Assembly (NCBI GenBank): GCA_050736615.1
Contig: JBOHWL010000015.1
Location: 1-15,350, forward strand
DNA: 15,350 bases
Origin: JBOHWJ01 sp050736615
Lineage (GTDB): Bacteria > Desulfobacterota > Binatia > Binatales > Binataceae
Direction: 5' to 3'
The notes below the pieces were generated by a model. The model did no database searches, was not told where the DNA came from, and was given only the letters and a program-made list of their open reading frames with translations. The translations under genes were made by a program, and so were the position numbers. Shown piece after piece: positions 6,615 through 13,983 of this stretch. The first letter of the stretch is position 1. Each line of letters starts with the position of its first letter.

Positions 6615-6788
6615 ATCGAGAAAAGAGGTCGTCCTTCTCTCAAGCACGTACGTGGGCGGGCGAGTCGCCGAGCCTTGGCCCGAGCCACACTCGACTGCCC
6701 GGCTCAGTGCGTTCCGCCTGAGGCTTTTAACGGGCGGCGTTGAGCGTGGCACGCACTACCAAGGCAGCGGCGTCCCTTTGAACACCTG

Positions 6789-8015
6789 CTAATGATTGGC
6801 GCTGAGCAGCACGCCTTGCTCAACCAGTTCACGCACACGCGCCGGCGTATAGCCAAGATAGCCGGTCAAAACCCTCTCGTTGTGCTCGCCCAAAAACGGC
6901 GCCTCAAGTTCCAATTCCCCGGGAAATCCCGAAAACCGCATCGGCACGCCCGGAACCTGAAAGTCACCGAGCAGCCGATCGTGTATGGTGCGCACGGTAT
7001 GACGCTCGCGCAGATGCGGATGGTTCATCGCCTCTTCGAGCGTCAGCACCGGCGCGGACGGAATGCGCGCCTCGCGCAGGAGCGCGACGGGCCTCTCGTC
7101 ATCGGGCATCGACGCCAGCCACGCGTCGATTATCACGGTCACCTCTGCGCGATTTTTCACGCGCGCGGCGTTGTCGATAAAGCGCGGGTCGGTGGTCAAC
7201 TCGGGCCGTCCCATCAGCTCGCACAGTTTGGCCCAATGATGGTCGAGCCACGCGAAAACGAAAATATACCGTTCGCGGCCCTTGAACATTCCGGCGGGCG
7301 ACAGTCCGGGATAATGCATTCCGGTCCGACCCGGCTTTTGGGTTCCGCCGCTCGCGCTGATCATTTGCACGCCGAGGTCATGGTAATGGAAATAAGAGTC
7401 GAGCAGCGACACATCGATATACTGGCCTTCGCCCGTGCGTCCGCGATGGAGCAGCGCGCAAGCCACCGCGGCAAGACCATGCACGCCGGTGGAAACGTCG
7501 CCAATCGCGAGCATCGGCGGATATGGCGGTCCGCCCTCCTCGCCGCTGAGCGAAGTCACGCCCGCGTAAGCCTGCCCAACAAAATCATAGCCGGCGTCCT
7601 GCGCCAGCGGGCCGGTCTGTCCGAAGGTCGAGACCGAGCACATGACGATGCCGGGATTAAGGCGCTTGACGGTTTCGTAATCGAAACCCATTCGTGCGAT
7701 CACGCCCGGAGCGAAGTTCTCGACCAGCACATCGACGTGCGGGATCAACTCGCTGATGATCTCCTTGCCGGCGGGGCGCTTGAGATCAATGCACAGGCTG
7801 AGCTTGCCGCGATTTTGTTGGACGAAGTAGGCGCTGCGATCGTGCTCGACGTAAGGAATGATGCGCGAACGATCGCCCCTTGGCGCGAGTTCCACCTTGA
7901 CGATCTCGGCGCCCATCTCGGCCATCAGTTTGGTGACGGTCGGACCCGCGACGAATTGGGTGAAATCGAGCGCCTTGTAGCCTTCAAGCAGGTGTCTGGG
8001 TGAGTCAGCGGCCAT
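6789..8015 (-). CDS. CaiB/BaiF family (family III) CoA transferase
   Basis: A 408-residue cytoplasmic enzyme moving CoA from one acyl-CoA to another carboxylic acid, as in formyl-CoA, carnitine and benzylsuccinate CoA transferases. Family hallmarks are present: ALDFTQFVAGP near the N-terminus, GAEIVKVE, the LSLCIDLKRPAG strand, DVLVENFAPGV, and IDVSLLDS with the catalytic aspartate D206, which forms the acyl-anhydride intermediate. Length is typical. I chose the ATG at 8015 because GGGAGGA (8021-8027 on the minus strand) lies 5 bases upstream. A start at 8045 would add 10 residues, has no ribosome site and sits inside a TATAAAT box. The enoyl-CoA hydratase gene lies 124 bases upstream in the same direction, suggesting a shared acyl-CoA pathway. 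The acid substrate cannot be told from sequence. Confidence 0.93.
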   Translation of the reverse strand: MAADSPRHLLEGYKALDFTQFVAGPTVTKLMAEMGAEIVKVELAPRGDRSRIIPYVEHDRSAYFVQQNRGKLSLCIDLKRPAGKEIISELIPHVDVLVENFAPGVIARMGFDYETVKRLNPGIVMCSVSTFGQTGPLAQDAGYDFVGQAYAGVTSLSGEEGGPPYPPMLAIGDVSTGVHGLAAVACALLHRGRTGEGQYIDVSLLDSYFHYHDLGVQMISASGGTQKPGRTGMHYPGLSPAGMFKGRERYIFVFAWLDHHWAKLCELMGRPELTTDPRFIDNAARVKNRAEVTVIIDAWLASMPDDERPVALLREARIPSAPVLTLEEAMNHPHLRERHTVRTIHDRLLGDFQVPGVPMRFSGFPGELELEAPFLGEHNERVLTGYLGYTPARVRELVEQGVLLSANH

Positions 8016-8020
8016 GAGAA

Positions 8021-8027
8021 TCCTCCC
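8021..8027 (-). promoter_or_regulatory. Ribosome binding site that sets the CoA transferase start
   Basis: GGGAGGA on the minus strand, 5 bases before the ATG at 8015. It favours this start over the longer frame at 8045. Confidence 0.7.
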
Positions 8028-8096
8028 GCACATCTCCGGCGTCATTTATACGCGCGGGACCGCCGGAATCTTCACGCTATGATCGTGCTGTAGCAA

Positions 8097-8121
8097 CGTG
8101 TTTGTTGGTAACGCAAACATG
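8097..8121. other. Intercistronic hairpin between enoyl-CoA hydratase and CoA transferase genes
   Basis: CGTGTTTG (8097-8104) pairs with CAAACATG (8114-8121), 8 pairs including one G-U, around a 9-base loop. It starts about 18 bases after the hydratase stop on the minus strand. There is no U tract, so it is more likely a stability or processing structure than a strong terminator. Confidence 0.3.
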
Positions 8122-8139
8122 CGGCGTTGAAGGAACGAA

Positions 8140-8922
8140 TCAGCGTCCCTTGAAGGCCGCTTCGCGTTTTTGCAGAAAGGCGCCCATGCCCTCCTGACGG
8201 TCTTCAGTGTTGAACAGAAATCCCATCGCCTGCCGTTCGGCTTCGATGCCGGTTTTGAGGTCGGCGTTAAGCGACATATGCACCAGCATCTTCGCCGAGC
8301 GCAACGCCAAGGGTGGCAGCTTGAGCAAGCGTCGCGCGAGGCCGGTCGCGGTCTCGACCACTTGGTCTTTAGCAACGACCGCGTTGACCAGGCCAAATTG
8401 CAGCGCCTGAGCGGCGCTTAGCGGTTCGCCCAAATAGATCATCTGTTTGGCGATGGCCGGCGGCAACAGTTTGGGCAATCGCTGGGTGCCACCGGCGCCC
8501 GGCAGCACGCCGATGAGAATTTCCGGCACGCCGATTCTGGCGTCTTCCGCCATCACGCGGAAATCGCACGCGATTGCCATCTCGCATCCGCCGCCGAACG
8601 CCAGTCCATTCAGCGCGGCAATAGTCGGTTTGCGCAAGTCGTCGAGCGCGCTGAAGGTGGTCTGAATCGATTCGATCAGATTCATGAACTCGGCGCCATT
8701 GGCAACGCTGTTGAGGTTCGAAATATCCGCGCCGGCGCAAAAAGCACGGCCGTTGCCGGTGATGATCAATACCCGCACTTGATCGTCGGCGCGCACCGCC
8801 GCGACTATTTCAGACAATTCGCGCACCATCGTTGCGTCGATGGAATTTAATTTGTCGGGCCGGTTGAGCCGCACAAGCGCGATACCCTCGTCATTCCTGG
8901 AAAATTCAAACGTTTGATACAT
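8140..8922 (-). CDS. Enoyl-CoA hydratase/isomerase (crotonase superfamily)
   Basis: A 260-residue cytoplasmic crotonase, most like short-chain enoyl-CoA hydratases, which add water to trans-2-enoyl-CoA in beta-oxidation and related routes. The oxyanion-hole segments are intact: AFCAGADI (60-67) and the GGGCEMA loop. Both catalytic glutamates are present, E114 in GGGCEMA and E134 in GVPEILIGVLPGAGGTQRL, which favours true hydratase activity over the isomerase or decarboxylase branches. Length is exactly that of the family. GGGAGA at 8928-8933 on the minus strand, 5 bases before the ATG, confirms the start. It is the upstream gene of a probable two-gene unit with the CoA transferase. Chain-length preference is not readable. 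Confidence 0.93.
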   Translation of the reverse strand: MYQTFEFSRNDEGIALVRLNRPDKLNSIDATMVRELSEIVAAVRADDQVRVLIITGNGRAFCAGADISNLNSVANGAEFMNLIESIQTTFSALDDLRKPTIAALNGLAFGGGCEMAIACDFRVMAEDARIGVPEILIGVLPGAGGTQRLPKLLPPAIAKQMIYLGEPLSAAQALQFGLVNAVVAKDQVVETATGLARRLLKLPPLALRSAKMLVHMSLNADLKTGIEAERQAMGFLFNTEDRQEGMGAFLQKREAAFKGR

Positions 8923-8978
8923 TAGTGTCTCCCGCCAATGATGAGTCGCTGAGTGGCTCGCCGACAGGCAATAACATC

Positions 8979-9035
8979 CGCTGAAACCCGTTTAGCGGGC
9001 CTGCTAGGCGTACGTTTGATGACCAAACTAGCAGG
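8979..9035. other. Two adjacent inverted repeats in a divergent intergenic region
   Basis: CCGCT (8979-8983) pairs with AGCGG (8994-8998), and AAAC/GTTT inside it can extend the pairing. One base further, CCTGCTAG (9000-9007) is the exact complement of CTAGCAGG (9028-9035), with a small internal GTTTG/CAAAC stem. They lie in the 243 bases between the divergent hydratase and membrane-protein genes. They could be operator sites or a hairpin in the leader of the rightward transcript. Confidence 0.35.
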
Positions 9036-9165
9036 TTTATGGGCAAACTTGTCTATTCCATCGCGCGCGCGGATACTGGCGGAACGTAAGAAATCAAAAG
9101 CCGTCACAATCAGGAAACCGCGCGGCCGTTTGCATGCACTTCCCGATTGGGGCGGATGTACGACG

Positions 9166-9612
9166 GTGTCTGACAATAAAAACCAAGGGGCAATCCCATG
9201 GCGGGCCGTGATTCTGGGCGCGCTCACGATAATTCTCTTCGGCCTGGCGCTGTGGTTCTACAACGATCATCGGCCGGGGCTCGGGCTCTTACTGCTCGGC
9301 TTCGCTTTCGTGGTGCCGATGGTCTGGGTGATGCTGGCGGCGCGTGAGGCCGGTCCGGAAACCCCCTTGCGCAGCTTCATTCCGCGGCTAGCCGGATGGC
9401 TGGTCTTGGGCTCGGTTTTCCTGGGAATTTTCTGGTGGCACGTGAATCCGCACATCACCGCGATGGAAGCGGGTTTCGCCGCCTTCTACATTATTGCCGC
9501 GTTTGTTGCGATGCGGTTGCTCAACCACAAGCCCCATCAGGGACGGCCACCGCTAAGGAGCATCGAGGGGCATCGCCCCGGCCCACCGCCACGCCGCCAC
9601 GGCCATCGCTGA
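9166..9612 (+). CDS. Small four-span integral membrane protein, function unknown
   Basis: The hydrophobic part of the frame predicts four membrane helices at about residues 13-32, 38-57, 73-92 and 99-118 (numbering from the GTG at 9166). They are followed by a basic His/Pro/Arg-rich tail (119-148). The same frame is open back to an ATG at 8953, but those extra 71 residues are Arg-rich, lack any pattern and cross the inverted repeats at 8979-9035. I therefore prefer the GTG at 9166, reading VSDNKNQGAIPWRAV, with a weak GGGGCGGA 9 bases upstream. I recognise no family. The next gene, the amidohydrolase, starts 80 bases downstream with its own strong ribosome site. Confidence 0.6.
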   Translation: MSDNKNQGAIPWRAVILGALTIILFGLALWFYNDHRPGLGLLLLGFAFVVPMVWVMLAAREAGPETPLRSFIPRLAGWLVLGSVFLGIFWWHVNPHITAMEAGFAAFYIIAAFVAMRLLNHKPHQGRPPLRSIEGHRPGPPPRRHGHR

Positions 9613-9692
9613 CCAGCTTGCAGAGCAATCTGGGAGACCGCGGCGAACTCTGCTAAAGCTCAAGCTTGGGGCTAGTTCTGGAGGGATTATCG

Positions 9693-10811
9693 ATGAGAGT
9701 CATCGACGGTGACAGCCATTTCATGGAGCCACTTGACCTGTTCGAGCGCTATATCGATCCAGCTTTTCGCGACCGCGCCGTCAAAATTGGCGTTGACGCG
9801 GCTACGCACAAGCGCACGATGCTGGCCGACAACAAGCCTTTGAAATTGCGCGATGTCGACGAGGTGCTCGGCCTGCTATCCGCCTATGGGCAGAAGGAAG
9901 CCGGCCTCAACATCAGCAACTTTGACCGTTACATGGCCTACAACGCGCAATGGCAGGATATGGACGCGCGCGTGCGCTTCATGGACGAGGAGCAAATTGG
10001 CGCGCAGGTAATCTATCCCAGCATCGGTATTATCTGGGAAGGCGAGGTCGACGATCCCGCTTTGGCCGATGCGCTATGCCGCGCTTACAACACCTGGGCG
10101 TTCGAGCTGGTGTCCGGGCATAAGGCGCGGCTGTTTCCCGCGGCGCACATTTCCCTGCGCGATACGGCGCTGGCGGTGCGCGAACTGCAACGCGCGGCCC
10201 GGCTCGGCTGCCGCACCGCGTTTGTCTCCGCCGCGCCGATTCGCGGGCGCAGCTTCGGCCATCCGGAGTTCGACCCGGTGTGGGCAGCGGCGCAGGACCT
10301 TGACCTCGCCGTTGGGATCCATCTGGTTTCGCATCGTCATTATACTGGCAGCGATTGGTATCATGACCCCAAGCCGCCGATGATGTATTTTTCAATGAAT
10401 CTCATCCAGGACCCGCGCCAGGCTCTCACCACGATGGTGATCGATGGCGTACTCGAGCGCTTTCCGAAATTGCGCGTGGGCACGATCGAAGCGATGGTCG
10501 GATGGGTGGGCGAATGGCTCGAACGGATTGACTATCGTTACAAATACATGGGCCATACCTCGGGCATGAAGCGGCCTCTGAGCGAATACTTTCAGCGTAA
10601 TATCTGGATCAGCGGCGATCCCGAAGAAAAAATGTTCAAATACATAGTGCAGTTCGCTGGCGATGACAAGTTCTTCATCGGCTCGGACTATCCGCACGCC
10701 GAAGGCTTCGTGCATCCGGTGGCGAAAGCGCGCGAATATCTGAAACCACTGCCGGCGGAGTCGATTGATAAAATTCTGTGTAAGAACGCCCGCGACTTTT
10801 ACCATCTCTGA
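9693..10811 (+). CDS. Amidohydrolase family protein (COG2159, ACMSD-like metal-dependent hydrolase)
   Basis: A 372-residue TIM-barrel metal-dependent hydrolase or decarboxylase. The N-terminus VIDGDSHFMEP carries the D-x-x-x-H-x-x-E signature of this subgroup (D5, H9, E12) in place of the classic HxH. Further likely metal or active-site residues are H210 (GIHLVSH), the acidic region near E266 and D332 in GSDYPHAEG, the conserved C-terminal motif. Members act on aromatic or heterocyclic carboxylates or lactones, but many are uncharacterised. GGAGGG at 9680-9685 with a 7-base spacer sets the start at 9693 rather than 9666. The surrounding CoA-thioester genes suggest a degradative context, but that is inference. 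Confidence 0.9.
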   Translation: MRVIDGDSHFMEPLDLFERYIDPAFRDRAVKIGVDAATHKRTMLADNKPLKLRDVDEVLGLLSAYGQKEAGLNISNFDRYMAYNAQWQDMDARVRFMDEEQIGAQVIYPSIGIIWEGEVDDPALADALCRAYNTWAFELVSGHKARLFPAAHISLRDTALAVRELQRAARLGCRTAFVSAAPIRGRSFGHPEFDPVWAAAQDLDLAVGIHLVSHRHYTGSDWYHDPKPPMMYFSMNLIQDPRQALTTMVIDGVLERFPKLRVGTIEAMVGWVGEWLERIDYRYKYMGHTSGMKRPLSEYFQRNIWISGDPEEKMFKYIVQFAGDDKFFIGSDYPHAEGFVHPVAKAREYLKPLPAESIDKILCKNARDFYHL

Positions 10812-10927
10812 GCGGACCTTCAGAATTGGCGGCGAATGCCCCCGCGCGCAGTCAACGCGACCTCGTGCTTGCGGCGAATATGGGTTGATTCGCCGGGTCG
10901 CATGTAATCAAGCGTTCGCCAATATGA

Positions 10928-10933
10928 TATAAT
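10928..10933 (+). promoter_or_regulatory. Candidate -10 box upstream of the rhodanese cluster
   Basis: A consensus TATAAT lies 80 bases before the rhodanese ATG, in the 202-base gap after the amidohydrolase. No good -35 hexamer is found at 16-18 bases upstream. If used, it would give a leader of roughly 75 bases that begins near a three-codon mini-ORF (ATG at 10943, TGA at 10952). Confidence 0.4.
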
Positions 10934-11013
10934 TCAAGGACGATGACGGCTTGATCAGCGCCTTGCGCTCTCTTAGTCAATCGTCAACCAGAACTCACGA
11001 CGAGGACACGACG

Positions 11014-11454
11014 ATGGCGATCAATCAGCTCGAACCACCGCAGGCCTATGAAGTCTTGCGCAATGATCCCGCCGCGATCTATCTGGACGTTCGGACCGAA
11101 GCCGAGTTTGCCGAGGGGCATGCGGCCGGCGCCCTCAATATCCCGGTGGTTTTCCTGAAGGGGCCGGGCCAGATGCAGGCCAATCCGGAGTTTCTGGAAG
11201 TCGCGACGAAAATCTTCCCCAAGGCTCGCAAGCTGGTGGTCGGATGTCTGACGGGCGGACGTTCACAGCGCGCCTGCGAGATGCTTGAGGAAGCCGGGTA
11301 CGGCGATCTCAGCAACGTGCGCGGCGGTTTCGGGGGCGCACGCGATGCGACCGGCGCGGTGACCGTCACCGGTTGGCGCGAGGCCGGTTTACCCGTATCG
11401 CAGGAGACAGGCGAGGCTTCCTATCAGGCGCTGCGCAAAAAGGCCGGATTCTGA
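11014..11454 (+). CDS. Rhodanese-like sulfurtransferase domain protein
   Basis: A single-domain rhodanese of 146 residues. The CDC25/rhodanese pattern is complete: YLDVRTEAEFAEGHAAGALNIP (23-44) and the active-site loop CLTGGRS with C78 as the persulfide-forming cysteine, followed by the helix RACEMLEEAGY. It transfers sulfane sulfur from a donor to a thiol acceptor in the cytoplasm. GAGG at 11002-11005, 8 bases before the ATG at 11014, supports this start; the frame is open back to 10951 but those residues are not part of the fold. It is the first gene of a tight cluster, with 36 bases to the adenosyltransferase, which overlaps the MBL hydrolase. Rhodanese with an MBL hydrolase is a frequent pair in persulfide handling. 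Confidence 0.9.
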   Translation: MAINQLEPPQAYEVLRNDPAAIYLDVRTEAEFAEGHAAGALNIPVVFLKGPGQMQANPEFLEVATKIFPKARKLVVGCLTGGRSQRACEMLEEAGYGDLSNVRGGFGGARDATGAVTVTGWREAGLPVSQETGEASYQALRKKAGF

Positions 11455-11490
11455 CGCTCGGATTTCACTGACGGAGCTTGGAGAACACGT

Positions 11491-12150
11491 ATGGCGATTC
11501 GGCTCAACCGCATTTACACTCGCACCGGCGATCAAGGACTCACCGCGCTGGTCGGTGGCACGCGCGTGCCTAAAGAAAGCGCCCGGCTCGAAGCCTACGG
11601 CACGGTCGATGAGTTGAATTCGATCGTGGGAATTGTGCGGACTTTCCTGCCGGATTTTCGGGACGGGTTTGGCGCGGATTTCGAATGGTACTCCGAGTCG
11701 CTGCGGCGTATTCAGAACGAACTATTCGACGTTGGCAGCGAACTGGCGACTCCGGCCGGGGCTGAATACGACGGCATGCATCGGATGGGCGACGGCGAGA
11801 CCAAGCTGCTTGAAGAGGAAATGGACCGCATGGAGGAGGAGCTCCAGACGCTCAAATCGTTCACATTGCCAGGTGGCGGCGTGCTCAACGCGTTTCTGCA
11901 TCAGGGCCGCACCGTATGCCGACGAGCGGAACGGATATGCTGGCGGTTGGCGCGCGAGGAGTCCGTCAATCCCCAACTCATCATCTACGTCAACCGCCTG
12001 AGCGATCATTTATTCGTGCAATCGCGATGGGTGTCCAAGCGGCTCAACGAACCTGAATTCCTGTGGGACCGGGGACTGCGCATCGACGAAATCCGCCGTG
12101 CGGCGCGTCAGAAGAAAGCCGCTGATCGAACGAACGGCGGCCAGTCATGA
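11491..12150 (+). CDS. ATP:cob(I)alamin adenosyltransferase, PduO type
   Basis: A 219-residue enzyme that transfers the adenosyl group of ATP to cob(I)alamin, giving coenzyme B12. The PduO/MMAB signature is clear: ATP-binding YTRTGDQGLTAL (9-20), YGTVDELNS (36-44), QNELFDVGSELATP (75-88), FTLPGG (124-129), CRRAER (143-148) and the cobalamin-contacting VNRLSDHLFVQSRW (167-180). The length is slightly above the usual 180-200 because of a charged segment at 100-120. The stop codon overlaps the next start (12147-12150), so it is translationally coupled to the MBL hydrolase. Adenosylcobalamin would serve an acyl-CoA mutase such as methylmalonyl-CoA mutase, which is not in this window. Confidence 0.95.
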   Translation: MAIRLNRIYTRTGDQGLTALVGGTRVPKESARLEAYGTVDELNSIVGIVRTFLPDFRDGFGADFEWYSESLRRIQNELFDVGSELATPAGAEYDGMHRMGDGETKLLEEEMDRMEEELQTLKSFTLPGGGVLNAFLHQGRTVCRRAERICWRLAREESVNPQLIIYVNRLSDHLFVQSRWVSKRLNEPEFLWDRGLRIDEIRRAARQKKAADRTNGGQS

Positions 12151-12863
12151 GCTCTGAGGCATTGGTTATGGCTAGTGGACCGGCGAAAATCTTTTTGCAT
12201 CAGGCGCAGATCGGCCCGATGGCCAATTTTGTCTACTTTATCGGCGACCCCGCCACGCGCAAGCTCGCCGTGGTTGATCCGGCCTGGGATGTGAACGCGA
12301 TTTTGCAGTTCGCCCAGAGTGAAGGGTACGAAATCGACAAGTTGCTGGTGACTCATTACCATCCGGACCATCTCGTCGGCGGCATGATGGGTCATAGCGT
12401 GCCCGGCGCCGCGCAGATGCTCGAGCGGATCAAGGTCAAAGTTTACCTCAATAAAGACGAAGCCGATGGCGCCAAGCGCGTCGCCGGACTGAGCGATTCG
12501 GATATCGTGAAAGTCGAGGCGGGCGATACCACCACGGTCGGGCAGTTGACGATTAAATTTTTGCATACCCCCGGTCATACGCCCGGCTCGCAATGTTTTC
12601 TCATCGATGGCAATCTGATTTCGGGTGACACCCTGTTCGTGGGTTCATGCGGGCGGGTCGATTTACCCGGCTCCGATCCCGAGGCGATGTATTACAGCCT
12701 CAACCGCACCTTGAAGAACCTCGACGATTCAACCGTGGTCTACCCCGGCCACGCATACGCGGTCGAATCAAGTACGACAATTGGGCACGAGAAACGCCGC
12801 AATATGTACATGCGTTTTGCCAATCTCGACGAATTCCTTGAAGCGATGGGTTACAGCCGCTGA
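12147..12863 (+). CDS. Metallo-beta-lactamase-fold hydrolase (glyoxalase II / ETHE1-like)
   Basis: A 238-residue MBL-fold enzyme with the full metal set: THYHPDH (H70, H72, D74, H75), HTPGHTPGS (H144), SGDTLF (D161) and PGHAY (H202). The segment after the bridging aspartate, VGSCGRVDLPGSDPEAM, is of the type shared by glyoxalase II-like hydrolases and ETHE1 persulfide dioxygenases. Plausible roles are hydrolysis of a thioester such as S-lactoylglutathione or oxidation of a thiol persulfide. The rhodanese two genes upstream leans toward the latter, but the motifs do not settle it. The start at 12147 overlaps the adenosyltransferase stop (ATGA); a second ATG at 12168 has GAGG 8 bases ahead and could be the real start. 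Confidence 0.9.
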   Translation: MSSEALVMASGPAKIFLHQAQIGPMANFVYFIGDPATRKLAVVDPAWDVNAILQFAQSEGYEIDKLLVTHYHPDHLVGGMMGHSVPGAAQMLERIKVKVYLNKDEADGAKRVAGLSDSDIVKVEAGDTTTVGQLTIKFLHTPGHTPGSQCFLIDGNLISGDTLFVGSCGRVDLPGSDPEAMYYSLNRTLKNLDDSTVVYPGHAYAVESSTTIGHEKRRNMYMRFANLDEFLEAMGYSR

Positions 12864-13034
12864 GATTAGCCAGCTGAAACGCCCCCCAAAGGAACCCGGT
12901 GCGGCTTATACGAAGATCGGGGCCACGTCAGGGAACTCACGATTCTGGGGAGCAGTCGCTCGAATTCATCAAGGCGCCACAGGGCGCGAAGGCTTGACTC
13001 CCGAATTGCCTAATATCTTTCTCACGACATGTAT

Positions 13035-13057
13035 GCGGGCTATAATTTCGCGCGATG
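13035..13057 (+). promoter_or_regulatory. Candidate -10 promoter element for a leaderless methyltransferase transcript
   Basis: GCGGGC is followed by a consensus TATAAT (13041-13046), 8 bases and then the ATG at 13055. With the usual 6-8 base distance, transcription would start within a base or two of the ATG. No Shine-Dalgarno sequence is present. The epimerase gene shows the same arrangement at the same spacing. Confidence 0.5.
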
Positions 13058-13663
13058 AATGCCGAATCTGTTTATGCACTGCTCGGGACCCGTTGGCGCA
13101 AGAAGCGGATGGAGACCTTTGCCGCGATGTTCGCCCGATCACGGCGCGTCGTTGACCTCGGCGGTACGCCGCGCAACTGGGGCTGGGCTCGCAGCTTCGA
13201 CGTTACCCTCGTGAATCTTGACCAAAGCCAAGGGAATCGTGGGATCGATTTCGTGTGTGCCAATGCCCTGCGCTGCCCGTTTCGGGCTGGGGCGTTTGAA
13301 GTGGTGTTCAGCAACTCGCTGATCGAGCACGTTGGCACGTGGGAAGAGCAACGGCAATTTGCTGCAGAGGTTCGGCGACTCGCGGGGCGCTATTTCATTC
13401 AGACCCCGAACCGTTGGTTTCCCATTGAGCCCCACTGTCTGGCGCCGCTGGTGCAATTCGTCCCTGGGCGTGTTCGGCCTTGGGTCGCCGCGTGGCTCAC
13501 CCCAGCGGGCTGGCTTGTGCCATCGCGACAGCAATTCCAACGCGAGATGCAATCCCTGCGGCTTTTGAGAGCCAGGGAGATGCGGAAGTTATTCCCCGAG
13601 GCACGAATTGTCAGAGAGAGATTTCTGGGGATGACGAAATCGCTTATTGCTATCTCTGGATGA
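13055..13663 (+). CDS. Class I SAM-dependent methyltransferase
   Basis: A 202-residue methyltransferase of the type 11 group. Motif I is VVDLGGTPRNW (32-42), a second-strand acidic position follows in VNLDQS (53-58), and motifs II/III read ANALRCPFRAGAFEVVFSNSLIEHVG (69-94). YFIQTPNRWFPIEPH (113-127) is a distinctive block of a subgroup often found near polysaccharide or glycolipid genes. The remainder is hydrophobic and basic and may contact a membrane or lipid-linked substrate. It seems to be transcribed alone, with a promoter element immediately at the ATG. The acceptor molecule is unknown. The family is clear; the role in cell-surface glycan modification is inferred from the subgroup. Confidence 0.88.
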   Translation: MNAESVYALLGTRWRKKRMETFAAMFARSRRVVDLGGTPRNWGWARSFDVTLVNLDQSQGNRGIDFVCANALRCPFRAGAFEVVFSNSLIEHVGTWEEQRQFAAEVRRLAGRYFIQTPNRWFPIEPHCLAPLVQFVPGRVRPWVAAWLTPAGWLVPSRQQFQREMQSLRLLRAREMRKLFPEARIVRERFLGMTKSLIAISG

Positions 13664-13822
13664 TCCGCAGCAAGGCGCGCACATTTGGTCTGAAGCTTCC
13701 AGCGAGGTTGCAATGCCCGAGAGCCTCGCCTCATCTGCTGCGCTTCAAAAATGTAAGCAACAATGCTCAGAACTCACTGCGGTGTCCCAGCGTTCGTCGC
13801 AGTAATCGGACCAAACGCTCGC

Positions 13823-13847
13823 GCCTCGGCACTTAGCGGGCCGAGGC
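13823..13847 (+). terminator. GC-rich hairpin after the methyltransferase gene
   Basis: GCCTCGGC (13823-13830) is the exact complement of GCCGAGGC (13840-13847), with a 9-base loop. The nearest T-run (six T, 13869-13874) is 21 bases away, so this is not a textbook intrinsic terminator. Position and stability still make a transcript-end role likely. Confidence 0.4.
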
Positions 13848-13881
13848 CCTTCAGTATACCGGTACGTCTTTTTTGTATCTA

Positions 13882-13910
13882 TTGACCCATGAAGCAGTAC
13901 GTTCCATCAT
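13882..13910 (+). promoter_or_regulatory. Candidate sigma70-type promoter for the beta-helix gene
   Basis: TTGACC (13882-13887) matches the -35 consensus at five of six positions. After a 17-base spacer comes CATCAT (13905-13910), a four-of-six -10. The predicted leader of about 65 bases contains a small stem (GCCTC 13928-13932 with GAGGC 13941-13945) and the ribosome site AAGGAG (13970-13975). Confidence 0.4.
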
Positions 13911-13983
13911 TTGGCATGATCATGTGGGCCTCCTCCCAAAGAGGCGGGAAGCGGCCGGGGTGGAGAGGGAAGGAGCGCTAGTC

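Larger units (their letters stand above)
6207..6788. other. Long intergenic stretch with tandem hairpins, no convincing gene
   Basis: About 580 bases separate the end of the CoA transferase gene from the start of the FHA gene, both on the minus strand. A minus-strand open frame (6315-6752) crosses it, but its translation is Arg/Ser-rich without domain, signal or hydrophobic pattern and without a ribosome site, so I do not call it. The right half holds two consecutive hairpins, described separately. The left part (6207-6530) shows nothing I can name; it must contain the promoter of the FHA gene if that gene is expressed. Confidence 0.5.
13664..13983. other. Intergenic region with hairpin and promoter signals
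   Basis: About 320 bases between the methyltransferase and the secreted beta-helix gene. It contains the hairpin at 13823-13847, a T-run (13869-13874), a promoter candidate at 13882-13910 and a small stem at 13928-13945. Short open frames cross the region but none shows protein-like composition or a ribosome site. Confidence 0.5.

Noticed and set aside
6315..6752. 145-residue minus-strand open frame in the long intergenic region
   Set aside because: Arg/Ser-rich translation without domain, signal or helical pattern, no ribosome site, and it spans two hairpins.
6792..8003. 403-residue plus-strand open frame
   Set aside because: It is the antisense shadow of the CoA transferase gene, whose motifs, length and ribosome site are convincing; the plus-strand translation is His/Arg-rich noise.
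8953..9165. N-terminal 71-residue extension of the small membrane protein
   Set aside because: Arg-rich, patternless, overlaps two inverted repeats, and the hydrophobic protein begins well after the GTG at 9166.
10943..10954. Three-codon mini-ORF after the TATAAT box as a regulatory upstream ORF
   Set aside because: Too short to distinguish from chance; no attenuator-type structure follows it.
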